Assembly: GCA_964436125.1 (NCBI GenBank)
Contig: CAYTBT010000013.1
Location: 17,994-81,993 of the forward strand
Reading direction: 5' to 3'
Source: CAYRFF01 sp964436125
GTDB taxonomy: Bacteria; Bacteroidota; Bacteroidia; Chitinophagales; Saprospiraceae
DNA length: 64,000 nt
Part shown: piece after piece, positions 1 through 7,281 of the stretch
Numbering within the stretch: position 1 is the stretch's first letter
How the letters are laid out: the number at the start of each line of letters is the position of its first letter
Translations under genes and position numbers: made by a program
The notes under the pieces: model-generated
The model's input: the letters and a program-made list of their open reading frames with translations, nothing else
Told to the model about the DNA's origin: nothing
Databases searched by the model: none

Positions 1-199
1 GAGCTATCTCGGCATTGGAAGTATTCTTGGCCTTCTTGTCTCCGTAACCAAGTTGAATAGCGTTATAGCCATCTGTTTCTTCAGTTTTTACCTGAGTAAC
101 ATAGTTTTCATGGGCTTCTACTATTGTACAAGCTTGATTCCTATCGGCATCATCGTAGATGCTCGTCATTCCGATTTTCTTTCCGATTATTCCGTTCAC
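1..199 (-). CDS. rplC: 50S ribosomal protein L3 (partial, N-terminal 66 residues)
   Basis: L3 binds 23S rRNA and is an early assembly protein of the large subunit. The reading frame entering from the window edge translates to an N-terminus of the L3 pattern (NGIIGKKIGMTSIYD), followed by a stretch typical of the family; the rest lies outside the window. The start is a GTG at 197-199: no in-frame ATG lies upstream, and the family begins a few residues before the GIIGKKIGMT motif. It is the last gene seen of the str/S10 string rpsL-rpsG-fusA-rpsJ-rplC and is separated from rpsJ by a 116-nt structured spacer. Identity is firm; the exact start is an inference from family alignment. Confidence 0.93.
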   Translation of the reverse strand, partial: MNGIIGKKIGMTSIYDDADRNQACTIVEAHENYVTQVKTEETDGYNAIQLGYGDKKAKNTSNAEIA

Positions 200-315
200 A
201 ACTTTACGCTTTAATCGTATTAATAAATTTTCCTTTAGTTATATCATCTCATCATCTGAGAGATAAGGCTGTACAGGCATTTGCCGAAAGGCATACAGTA
301 ATGCTCGAGGTACAG
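200..315 (-). promoter_or_regulatory. Structured rpsJ-rplC spacer (candidate leader)
   Basis: This gap between two ribosomal protein genes is longer than usual for the S10 operon. It holds two hairpins. Positions 242-265 pair TATC-TCTCA with TGAGA-GATA (one bulge). Positions 269-298 have outer arms CTGTA/TACAG around TGCC-GAAA-GGCA, a GNRA tetraloop as written on the plus strand. A second GGCA at 276-279 competes for the same TGCC, so two folds are possible. A regulatory role in rplC translation or transcription is inference only. Confidence 0.4.
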
Positions 316-624
316 CTATGTCAACTTTACTTGAATATCAACTCCACTAGGCAGTTCCAATCTCGATAGAGAATCGACAGTCTTCTGAGTAGGCGAATAA
401 ATCTCTATGAGACGTTTATGGGTACGTAATTCAAACTGCTCACGGGAAGTCTTGTTGACATGCGGTGAACGCAATACAGTGAAGATTTCCTTTTTCGTGG
501 GCAGCGGAATCGGCCCCGATACAACAGCTCCGCTAGTGCGCACTGTCTTAATAATCTTAGCAGTAGATTTATCCACCAGATTATGATCATAAGATCGTAG
601 CTTGATTCTGATTTTCTGATTCAT
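316..624 (-). CDS. rpsJ: 30S ribosomal protein S10
   Basis: S10 sits in the head of the small subunit and in many bacteria doubles as the antitermination factor NusE. The 102-residue product has the normal length and the family motifs KIRIKLRSYDH at the N-terminus, SGPIPLPT near residues 36-43, and the HKRLIEIYSPT block near residues 68-80. It follows fusA after 36 nt, so it is co-transcribed with the str genes. A tuf gene, which often sits between fusA and rpsJ in other phyla, is absent here. The ATG start gives the canonical N-terminus MNQKIRIKL. Confidence 0.97.
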   Translation of the reverse strand: MNQKIRIKLRSYDHNLVDKSTAKIIKTVRTSGAVVSGPIPLPTKKEIFTVLRSPHVNKTSREQFELRTHKRLIEIYSPTQKTVDSLSRLELPSGVDIQVKLT

Positions 625-660
625 GCCTCTTTTATATTAAATCAATTATGCAATAGGTGA

Positions 661-2790
661 TTATGCGTGCACTTCACCTTTAGCTTCTTCAATTATTTCT
701 TTTGCAATCCCTGATGGTGCCGGTGCAAAGTGTGAGAATTCCATTGATGAACTTGCTCTACCTGAGGTGAGTGTTCTGAGCTCAGTAACATAACCGAACA
801 TCTCAGACAATGGCACTTCTGCTTTAACCACAACTGCATTACTCTTGCTTTCCTGGCCTTTCATCAAGCCTCTTCTTCTATTCAAGTCTCCGATTACTGT
901 TCCGGTGTATTCTTCCGGTGTGGTAACCTCTAGTTTCATAATCGGCTCAAGGATGACGGGTGCAGTCTGCTTAGCTGCTGCACGGAAACCTTCCTTGGCA
1001 CAGAGTTCAAATGCAATAGGCTTGGAATCCACTGAGTGCATTGAACCATCATAGACACGGACTTTCATGGAATCTATGGCAAATCCTGCGAGTACACCAT
1101 TGTCCATCATCTGCTTAAATCCGTCCTTAATCGGCTTCTGATAGTTCTTATCAATTGCGCCTCCGAAGATATCCCAGATAAACTGCAATTTCTCTCCTTT
1201 TTCAAACTCCTCGCTTTCTAAATATTCATCATCAGCAGGCCCAAGCTCAAATTCCATATCAGCAAAGAGCCCTGATCCACCGGATTGCTTCTTGAGTCTC
1301 TCTCTGTGAGAGACTGTTTTAGTTAATGCTTCTTTATAATTAACCTGTGGAGCACCTTTATTAATGTCCACTTTAAATTCTCTTTTAAGACGATCAACAA
1401 TAATCTCCAGGTGTAATTCGCCCATACCACTGATTACTGTCTGATTGGTATCTTCATTATAACTTACCGTAAAGGTTGGATCCTCTTCAGATAGCTTATT
1501 TAAGGCCATCCCTAGCTTCTCAAGATCCTTCTGAGACCGCGGCTCTACTGCAAGGCCTATCACTGGATCGGGGAAAGTCATATCTTCAAGAACTATCGGG
1601 TGATCGAGATCACAGAGTGTGTCTCCTGTTCTGATATCTTTAAACCCTACACCGGCAGCTATATCACCAGCTTCAACAACATCGATGGGGTTTTGCTTAT
1701 TGGAATGCATCTGGTAAAGTCTCGATATTCTCTCCTTCTTCCCGGAACGGCTGTTCAATACATAGGAACCGGCTTCAAGTTTACCTGAATAAGCTCTGAA
1801 AAATGCAAGCCTTCCTACATAGGGATCCGTAGCAATCTTAAATGCCAGGGATGAAAATGGTTCATCGACATCAGGCTTTCTCTCTACCTCTTCTCCCGTA
1901 TCGGGATTAATACCTGATATGGATCCTACATCCATCGGTGAAGGCAAATATGCACATACAGCATCTAGAAGAGCTTGAACACCTTTATTCTTAAAAGCAG
2001 ATCCACAGAGCATAGGTATAATACTCTTGTCAATAACTGCTTCTCTTATTGCATTTCTTATTTCTTCTTCAGTAATAGAATCCGGATCTTCAAAAAACTT
2101 TTCTAAGATTGACTCGTCATATTCAGCAACAGATTCTAGCAAATGTTCCCTGTGCTCAGCTACCGTCTCCTGTAGCTCTTCCGGAATATCGATTTCTTCA
2201 TAAGTCATCCCGAAGTCGTCTTCATTCCAGACGATTGCTTTATTGGTGATTAAATCCACAACACCTTTGAAATCATCTTCTGCTCCGATAGGAACTTGGA
2301 GTGGAACGGGATTGGCACCGAGCATTTCTTTTACCTGACGACATACGTCAAAGAAATCTGCACCTTGTCTATCCATTTTATTTACAAATCCCAGACGAGG
2401 AACACCATACTTATCCGCTTGTCTCCAGACGGTTTCAGATTGTGGTTCAACCCCGGAAGCAGCACAGAAAAGTGCTACAACACCATCGAGTACACGGAGG
2501 GAACGCTCAACCTCAACTGTAAAGTCAACGTGCCCCGGAGTATCGATGATATTAATTGAATATTTGTCATCTTTCCACTTCCACGAAGTTTTAGTCGCTG
2601 CAGAGGTAATCGTAATACCGCGCTCTTGCTCCTGCTCCATCCAGTCCATCACGGCAGCACCGTCATGTGTTTCACCTATTTTATGGCTTATGCCTGTATA
2701 AAAAAGGATACGCTCAGTAGTTGTTGTTTTACCTGCATCGATATGGGCAGCGATTCCTATGTTCCTCGTGTATGTTAAGTCTCTTGACAT
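661..2790 (-). CDS. fusA: Elongation factor G
   Basis: EF-G is the GTPase that drives ribosomal translocation and, with RRF, ribosome recycling. The 709-residue product has all GTP-binding elements: P-loop AHIDAGKT at residues 15-22, switch motif RGITITSA, DTPGH with the catalytic His, and NKMD. Domains II to V follow, including the RRGLMKGQ region of domain V. Length is normal for the family. It lies between rpsG (51-nt gap) and rpsJ in the str operon. Because this copy sits in the ribosomal operon, it is the housekeeping EF-G rather than a divergent EF-G2. The start MSRDLTYTRNIGIAAHIDAGKT matches the family. Confidence 0.98.
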   Translation of the reverse strand: MSRDLTYTRNIGIAAHIDAGKTTTTERILFYTGISHKIGETHDGAAVMDWMEQEQERGITITSAATKTSWKWKDDKYSINIIDTPGHVDFTVEVERSLRVLDGVVALFCAASGVEPQSETVWRQADKYGVPRLGFVNKMDRQGADFFDVCRQVKEMLGANPVPLQVPIGAEDDFKGVVDLITNKAIVWNEDDFGMTYEEIDIPEELQETVAEHREHLLESVAEYDESILEKFFEDPDSITEEEIRNAIREAVIDKSIIPMLCGSAFKNKGVQALLDAVCAYLPSPMDVGSISGINPDTGEEVERKPDVDEPFSSLAFKIATDPYVGRLAFFRAYSGKLEAGSYVLNSRSGKKERISRLYQMHSNKQNPIDVVEAGDIAAGVGFKDIRTGDTLCDLDHPIVLEDMTFPDPVIGLAVEPRSQKDLEKLGMALNKLSEEDPTFTVSYNEDTNQTVISGMGELHLEIIVDRLKREFKVDINKGAPQVNYKEALTKTVSHRERLKKQSGGSGLFADMEFELGPADDEYLESEEFEKGEKLQFIWDIFGGAIDKNYQKPIKDGFKQMMDNGVLAGFAIDSMKVRVYDGSMHSVDSKPIAFELCAKEGFRAAAKQTAPVILEPIMKLEVTTPEEYTGTVIGDLNRRRGLMKGQESKSNAVVVKAEVPLSEMFGYVTELRTLTSGRASSSMEFSHFAPAPSGIAKEIIEEAKGEVHA

Positions 2791-2841
2791 GACAAAAAAT
2801 TATCTTCTTCTTAATTATGATTTTACTTCTCTTCTACAATA

Positions 2842-3312
2842 TTATACTCTGAAATGGGCAAATGCACGGTTGGACTCCGCCATTCTATGCATTTCTTCTT
2901 TTCTCTTTACAGAGGCTCCTTCCCCTTTACTAGCCGCAATAAGCTCAGCTGCGAGCTTATTTGCCATTCCTTTATCTGCTCTTTGACGTGAAAAATTAAT
3001 CAACCAGCGCATTCCAAAAAATAATTTTCGGTTTGCCGGTATTTCAGTTGGTATCTGAAAGGTTGCACCACCGATACGACGACTTCTCACCTCAACTTGA
3101 GGCATTGCATTATTCAATGCTTGCTTCCATACCTCATGTGGATCTTTATCTTCAACGCGTTCTGCAATAATGTCCATTGCGTCGTAGAATATCTTATACG
3201 ATAAGCTCTTCTTGCCCTGAACCATGAGATTATTCACAAATCTCGTAACCATCGGATCCTTATAGCGTGGATCTGGTTGAAGTCTTCTTACTCTTGGCTT
3301 TCTTTTTCTCAT
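2842..3312 (-). CDS. rpsG: 30S ribosomal protein S7
   Basis: S7 is the primary assembly protein of the 30S head and contacts tRNA in the E site. The 156-residue product carries the family motifs MRKRKPRVRRLQPDPRY at the N-terminus and QVEVRSRRIGGATFQIP in the middle. It lies 12 nt downstream of rpsL, consistent with one transcript and coupled translation. In E. coli, S7 autoregulates the str operon by binding the rpsL-rpsG spacer. Here that spacer is only 12 nt, so the same mechanism could not work at that place. Confidence 0.97.
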   Translation of the reverse strand: MRKRKPRVRRLQPDPRYKDPMVTRFVNNLMVQGKKSLSYKIFYDAMDIIAERVEDKDPHEVWKQALNNAMPQVEVRSRRIGGATFQIPTEIPANRKLFFGMRWLINFSRQRADKGMANKLAAELIAASKGEGASVKRKEEMHRMAESNRAFAHFRV

Positions 3313-3324
3313 CTTCTCGCTTAA

Positions 3325-3696
3325 TTATTTAGGTCGTTTAGTCCCATATTTAGAACGTGATTGTAATCTGTCTTGAACACCGGCTGTATCAAGCGCACCA
3401 CGTACAATCGTATAGTTAACTCCCGGTAAGTCTTTTACTCGACCTCCTCTGATAAGTACGATCGAGTGCTCCTGTAAGTTATGCCCTTCACCCGGAATGT
3501 ATGCGAGCACCTCTATACCATTGGTCAGTCGCACCTTCGCTACTTTACGCAAGGCTGAATTTGGCTTCTTCGGGGTCGTAGTATAAACTCTTGTACATAC
3601 TCCTCGCTTCTGTGGACATCCTTGTAGCGCCCTCGAGTCACTCTTCTGAACAATTTTTTCCCTGCCCTTCCGTATAAGCTGATTTATAGTAGGCAT
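3325..3696 (-). CDS. rpsL: 30S ribosomal protein S12
   Basis: S12 lies at the decoding centre and controls tRNA selection accuracy. The 123-residue product contains the conserved blocks CPQKRGVCTRVYTTTPKKPNS and RGGRVKDLPGV. The two lysines whose change gives streptomycin resistance in other bacteria (E. coli Lys42 in TPKKPNS and Lys87 in GGRVKD) are both wild type, so the sequence predicts an unaltered S12. It is the first gene of the str operon; a well-matched promoter lies about 83 nt upstream (3779-3809). The ATG start gives MPTINQLIRKG, the family N-terminus. Confidence 0.98.
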   Translation of the reverse strand: MPTINQLIRKGREKIVQKSDSRALQGCPQKRGVCTRVYTTTPKKPNSALRKVAKVRLTNGIEVLAYIPGEGHNLQEHSIVLIRGGRVKDLPGVNYTIVRGALDTAGVQDRLQSRSKYGTKRPK

Positions 3697-4409
3697 ACTT
3701 TCCTTCTCTTATTATATTAAAAAATAAACCGGTACTTACTTTATTTACCGTTCTTAATGCTCTTTTCTAAAGCGATTGCAAAGGTACATTTATTCCTTTT
3801 ATTATCCAAGCTCCATCCAAAAATATTTCAATATTGTTCAAAAAAAATCCTTTTCCCACCTCTCATCTTGTCTTCAGGCAAGGTGTACCAGCAATATAAC
3901 ATTCACATTCCGTGCCGATTTATGCTGACACATCCTTTCTATAACGGCTATATTTGTTTTATTCCCAGCTTTAGGTTCGCATAGGCTGTACTTTTATGTC
4001 GGAGTCAATCGCATTCCCATTTTTTCATCACTGCTATTTCTTCCTAGAAGGCAATCCGGTCAATTATATACCCGCTGTTATGACCGTCAAAGGTTTATCA
4101 ATATCTGCAGGGGAAAAATTTAATAAAAGCTACCTATGTACGTCTATTCCGCTATCTCAGTTCAGCATAAGCCCATAGTTTTATGGTAGATAGGATTTCC
4201 ATTGCTCAGTTTTCTTTACTAGGCTGATTATCTTTATTCCACAACACGCATTCCTACACTTATGAGTGCGTTTCCTACACTATCAACTTTAAATTCTATA
4301 AATATCACTATCCTAGATAAAAAATAGTAGTAATAATATGGAATTTACAAATTTATACTTTACATTTAAGCTATCAATCAATTTTATCACTAGATAAAAC
4401 CTATCCAAC
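3697..4409. other. 713-bp intergenic region upstream of rpsL
   Basis: Both neighbours point away from this gap, so it should hold two divergent promoters. The str operon promoter is clear at 3779-3809. On the plus strand a lone TATATTTG box sits at 3949-3956, and a weaker TACATTTA lies about 40 nt before the membrane protein gene. A 9-bp direct repeat TTCCTACAC occurs at 4251-4259 and 4272-4280. Two short open frames (3757-3984, 3996-4178) have no recognisable product and no coding bias, so I do not call them genes. Confidence 0.5.
3779..3809 (-). promoter_or_regulatory. Promoter of the str operon
   Basis: On the minus strand TTG (3809-3807) is followed by exactly 20 nt and TACCTTTG (3786-3779). 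This matches the Bacteroidota housekeeping consensus TTG-N19..21-TAnnTTTG. Transcription would start near 3772, leaving a leader of roughly 75 nt before the rpsL ATG at 3696. Confidence 0.8.
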
Positions 4410-4847
4410 ATGAATGCACGTGATTTTAAGTACGGTATTATACTCTTCTTATGCTTTGTCATCTACTTCTTGCTCTTGTCCATCAATAACTACTATTTCA
4501 ACTCCTATCTCCGGATAGGAAATGTCGTATTTCATTCTATCATTGTCTATCTCGCGATATCGCGATTTCACGATTCTGCAATTGCCAAGAAAAGATTTAA
4601 CTATCTCTCGGGTTTTATGGCAGGTTTTAAGCCGAGTATTATAGCAACCGTGCTTTTTGCCGTATTTCAATTTTTCTATCTTACTTTTAATACTCATTTC
4701 CTTGAAGGACTTAAATCAACGAGTCCAATACAAGATTTTCTCACACCGGTTACAGCACCGATTGTAGTTTTGTTTGAAGGAGTGGCTATTTCATTAATTC
4801 TGTCCTATCTTATTCTACGCATCATTGTGCGTAGTGAGGAAAATTAA
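4410..4847 (+). CDS. Small four-helix membrane protein, possibly DUF4199-like
   Basis: The 145-residue product is hydrophobic. Predicted membrane segments lie near residues 8-27, 36-52, 70-92 and 110-137, with short charged loops. Size, the order of helices and the NNYYFNSYLRIGNVVFHS-type second helix resemble the Bacteroidota DUF4199 membrane proteins, but I recognise no signature firmly. There is no signal peptide apart from the first helix. It stands alone, divergent from the str operon and convergent with the guanine deaminase gene. The ATG at 4410 gives a short polar N-terminus before helix one. No function can be assigned. Confidence 0.75.
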   Translation: MNARDFKYGIILFLCFVIYFLLLSINNYYFNSYLRIGNVVFHSIIVYLAISRFHDSAIAKKRFNYLSGFMAGFKPSIIATVLFAVFQFFYLTFNTHFLEGLKSTSPIQDFLTPVTAPIVVLFEGVAISLILSYLILRIIVRSEEN

Positions 4848-4984
4848 AGGAGGCACAGAGTAAGGCGATGAGATATAGCTTTAAATAGCAGAAAATATCT
4901 TTACTGTTACAATAAGCTCGTCATTTAAAGCCTGCATAGCACACAGGTCGCAGCATTGTGCATCAATGGGTTTCTATGTGGATT

Positions 4985-5467
4985 TTAATAGTTCGTTTTA
5001 TCCTCCATAGACTTCCACGCATTGAATAATTGAAGTGCTTCACTGCGAAAAGTATGGAATACAGGGATTTTGCGCTCCTCGAGATCCTTCCCGATCTCCT
5101 CATAGATAAAGTTATCATCAAATCCGGCATCGGCAGCATCCTCCCGAGTACATGCCATAATAATCTTCTCTGGTCTAGCCCAGTATATGGCCCCAAGACA
5201 CATAGGGCAGGGCTCGCAAGTGGTATATAAAATGGCATCTTCCAATTGGAAATCCCCAATCTTCCCGCATGCATCCCTTATCGCGACAACTTCAGCATGG
5301 GCCGTGGGATCATGTGATGACAACACTTGATTATACCCTTCTCCTATTATTTCTGAACCACGGACAATAACAGACCCGAATGGTCCCCCATGCCCATTCT
5401 CCATTCCATATCTGGCTAATTCTATCGCGCGTTTCATATACTTCTCATGATTGATCTCCTGCTTCAT
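4985..5467 (-). CDS. guaD: Guanine deaminase (cytidine deaminase fold)
   Basis: This zinc enzyme deaminates guanine to xanthine and ammonia in the cytoplasm, as part of purine salvage and catabolism. The 160-residue product has HAE at residues 57-59 (zinc ligand His57, proton shuttle Glu59) and PCPMC at 86-90 (zinc ligands Cys87 and Cys90). It closely follows the short Bacillus-type GuaD, including the blocks SHDPTAHAEV, LGAIYWARP and DAGFDDNFIY. That makes guanine a better substrate guess than tRNA adenosine (TadA). The C-terminal tail with NAWKSMEDKTNY is also like GuaD, where it closes the neighbouring active site. It lies just downstream of the prenyl synthase gene (64 nt) and may share its transcript. 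Confidence 0.88.
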   Translation of the reverse strand: MKQEINHEKYMKRAIELARYGMENGHGGPFGSVIVRGSEIIGEGYNQVLSSHDPTAHAEVVAIRDACGKIGDFQLEDAILYTTCEPCPMCLGAIYWARPEKIIMACTREDAADAGFDDNFIYEEIGKDLEERKIPVFHTFRSEALQLFNAWKSMEDKTNY

Positions 5468-5531
5468 TCTATTTAGCTTCTTTTCTAGTAAATCTTCATT
5501 GTTATATTGTCGTAATCTCTCTTTGTTCCAT

Positions 5532-6503
5532 TTATTTATTGCGGACTGTAAGCATTGGGAATAAGACTGAAAGTTGATCTACGACGCTCTGTTTCAGAGG
5601 TACTGCATTAATAATTGCGCGAGATTGCTTGTTATAAAGCTCTATCTCTCCTTTAATCTGAGCCGGTATATCATAATGGTCATAAATCCCTTTAATGAGT
5701 GCTATTTCCCTTTCGCCTCTTATTTGACTTGAGTCAAATACTCTTTTTAAGCTACGCTTATCTTCTTCTGTTGCCCGCATCATAGAATAATGATACAGTA
5801 GAGTTTTTTTACCATTCAGGATATCGCCACCCTGTTTTTTCCCCGTATCCACTGAATCTCCATAAACATCAAGGTAATCATCCTTAATCTGAAATGCTAT
5901 ACCGACTTGCTCGCCCGCTTCTTGTAGTTGTCGCGCCTCAGACACCGACATTCCTCCCAGAAGACTCCCCATGAACATGGACAAGCCTAGAAGAACACCT
6001 GTTTTTAAGCGCACCATCTCAATGTAATCTGTATGCTCCACTTGATTCGATTTCTCAAATTCCATATCAAGCTCTTGTCCATGACATACTTCTAGCGCCG
6101 TCTGAATAAATGCCTCTCGAATAAGCTCCTTTTGTTCACTTTCAAGGCGATTTATCAATTGAAAGCACAAAATCAACATTGCATCGCCGGACAAAATCGC
6201 CTTCGGAGTACTATACTTTTTATGTACTGTTGCGGCACCTCGTCTGATGTCTGCTTCATCCATAATATCATCGTGCACAAGGGTAAAGTTATGGAACAAT
6301 TCAAGGATATAAGCACCGAGAAGAGCTTCCTTACTTAATTCACCTTGTTTCTGCCTACTCAACACGAGACACAATAAAGGCCTGAACCTTTTCCCGCCTG
6401 TAGCCATAATATAATTAATAGGCTCATAAAGACTCTCCGGCTCGGATTTAAATGCATTTTCCCTCAAGTATTGCTCAAATTCTGCTTTTAATTCTCCTAT
6501 CAT
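5532..6503 (-). CDS. Polyprenyl synthetase family protein (short-chain isoprenyl diphosphate synthase)
   Basis: Enzymes of this family condense isopentenyl diphosphate with allylic diphosphates to give farnesyl or geranylgeranyl diphosphate, for quinones, carotenoids and undecaprenol. The 323-residue product shows the substrate-binding GGKRFRP near residues 36-42, the first Asp-rich motif DDIMD at 78-82 and the second, DDYLD, at 208-212. The first motif has no two-residue insertion, so it is the archaeal/type I form rather than the classic bacterial FPP synthase form. A Phe five residues before it fits C15-C20 products; chain length is inference. The gene starts one base after the stop of the upstream lipoprotein gene, so translation is likely coupled. 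Confidence 0.9.
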   Translation of the reverse strand: MIGELKAEFEQYLRENAFKSEPESLYEPINYIMATGGKRFRPLLCLVLSRQKQGELSKEALLGAYILELFHNFTLVHDDIMDEADIRRGAATVHKKYSTPKAILSGDAMLILCFQLINRLESEQKELIREAFIQTALEVCHGQELDMEFEKSNQVEHTDYIEMVRLKTGVLLGLSMFMGSLLGGMSVSEARQLQEAGEQVGIAFQIKDDYLDVYGDSVDTGKKQGGDILNGKKTLLYHYSMMRATEEDKRSLKRVFDSSQIRGEREIALIKGIYDHYDIPAQIKGEIELYNKQSRAIINAVPLKQSVVDQLSVLFPMLTVRNK

Positions 6504-6504
6504 A

Positions 6505-6999
6505 TCACTTTTCTGTCAAGATAAAATGTGTTGTTGTCTCAGCATCGTCTGTCGCTTCTCCACTCATTATAGATACGTGAAATGTCGCACGACCGGCAAC
6601 CTTAAAGCTCCCATTCCATTCAATCTTGCTGCCATCTGTATTTTTCCTCAATATACGCTTGCCATCAGGAGTAAAAATCATAAGATTGGTAAATGGATAA
6701 GTTCCGGTGAGACTCGCATGATACTGTTCCGATGGTTCTACGTATATATTATAGTACTTCACATCCTTTCCTTTTAAGTGGGCGGTCGCCTCATAGGTCT
6801 CCCCACTATGCAATTCCATCAATATATTTTCAATCAATGGCAACTCTTCTTTCTGCTCCGCCGCATTCACCACTTCAGAAGTACTCATCGTATCGGGCGC
6901 TTTACTTACCTCGGGCTGTGGTTCTTGCCGCTCTGTAGCATCCGCACAGGAGAAAAATACTATTACAGAACATAGGTAGAATAAATATGTAATTTTCAT
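6505..6999 (-). CDS. Predicted lipoprotein of unknown function
   Basis: The first ATG giving a proper signal peptide is at 6999. The product then begins MKITYLFYLCSVIVFFSC, with the lipobox cysteine at residue 18. About 147 residues follow: a low-complexity Glu/Pro/Ser linker and a beta-rich domain (residues about 60-160) that resembles bacterial pre-peptidase-like or jelly-roll domains only in general pattern. I do not recognise the family. It is the first gene of a two-gene operon with the prenyl synthase and has a good promoter at 7033-7064. A longer frame reaches 7035, but it would add charged residues before the signal peptide and would overlap the promoter box. Confidence 0.8.
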   Translation of the reverse strand: MKITYLFYLCSVIVFFSCADATERQEPQPEVSKAPDTMSTSEVVNAAEQKEELPLIENILMELHSGETYEATAHLKGKDVKYYNIYVEPSEQYHASLTGTYPFTNLMIFTPDGKRILRKNTDGSKIEWNGSFKVAGRATFHVSIMSGEATDDAETTTHFILTEK

Positions 7000-7032
7000 C
7001 TGGAGATCTCTTTTAATTTCAGAATCATAGGT

Positions 7033-7064
7033 CAAATATATTACATTATTATAAACCTATCCAA
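7033..7064 (-). promoter_or_regulatory. Promoter of the lipoprotein/prenyl synthase operon
   Basis: On the minus strand TTG (7064-7062), 21 nt, then TATATTTG (7040-7033) match the Bacteroidota consensus. A start near 7026 would give a leader of about 27 nt to the ATG at 6999, which supports that start. Confidence 0.7.
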
Positions 7065-7281
7065 TAATCCTATCTTAACTCAGCTTCCGCAAATGTCCAG
7101 CTCCCCTTAATCCGACTGAAAAACAAGCACAAAAATCATCAAAAACAGATATCCGGCAGAACACACAAATGTCCTATCACAAGCAAGGCTGAATTTAATA
7201 AATCTTCTCAATTTCGTTTTTCCTTCTACTCTATTTATTAAATTGCAGTTTCAAATTATTACAAACATAAATATATCAATC

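Noticed and set aside
3757..4178. Two short plus-strand open frames (3757-3984 and 3996-4178) upstream of the membrane protein gene
   Set aside because: No family resemblance, poor starts, Ser/Phe/Ile-rich translations typical of AT-rich non-coding DNA, and the first overlaps the str promoter.
5030..5230. Open frame antisense to guaD
   Set aside because: Shadow frame within the conserved deaminase core.
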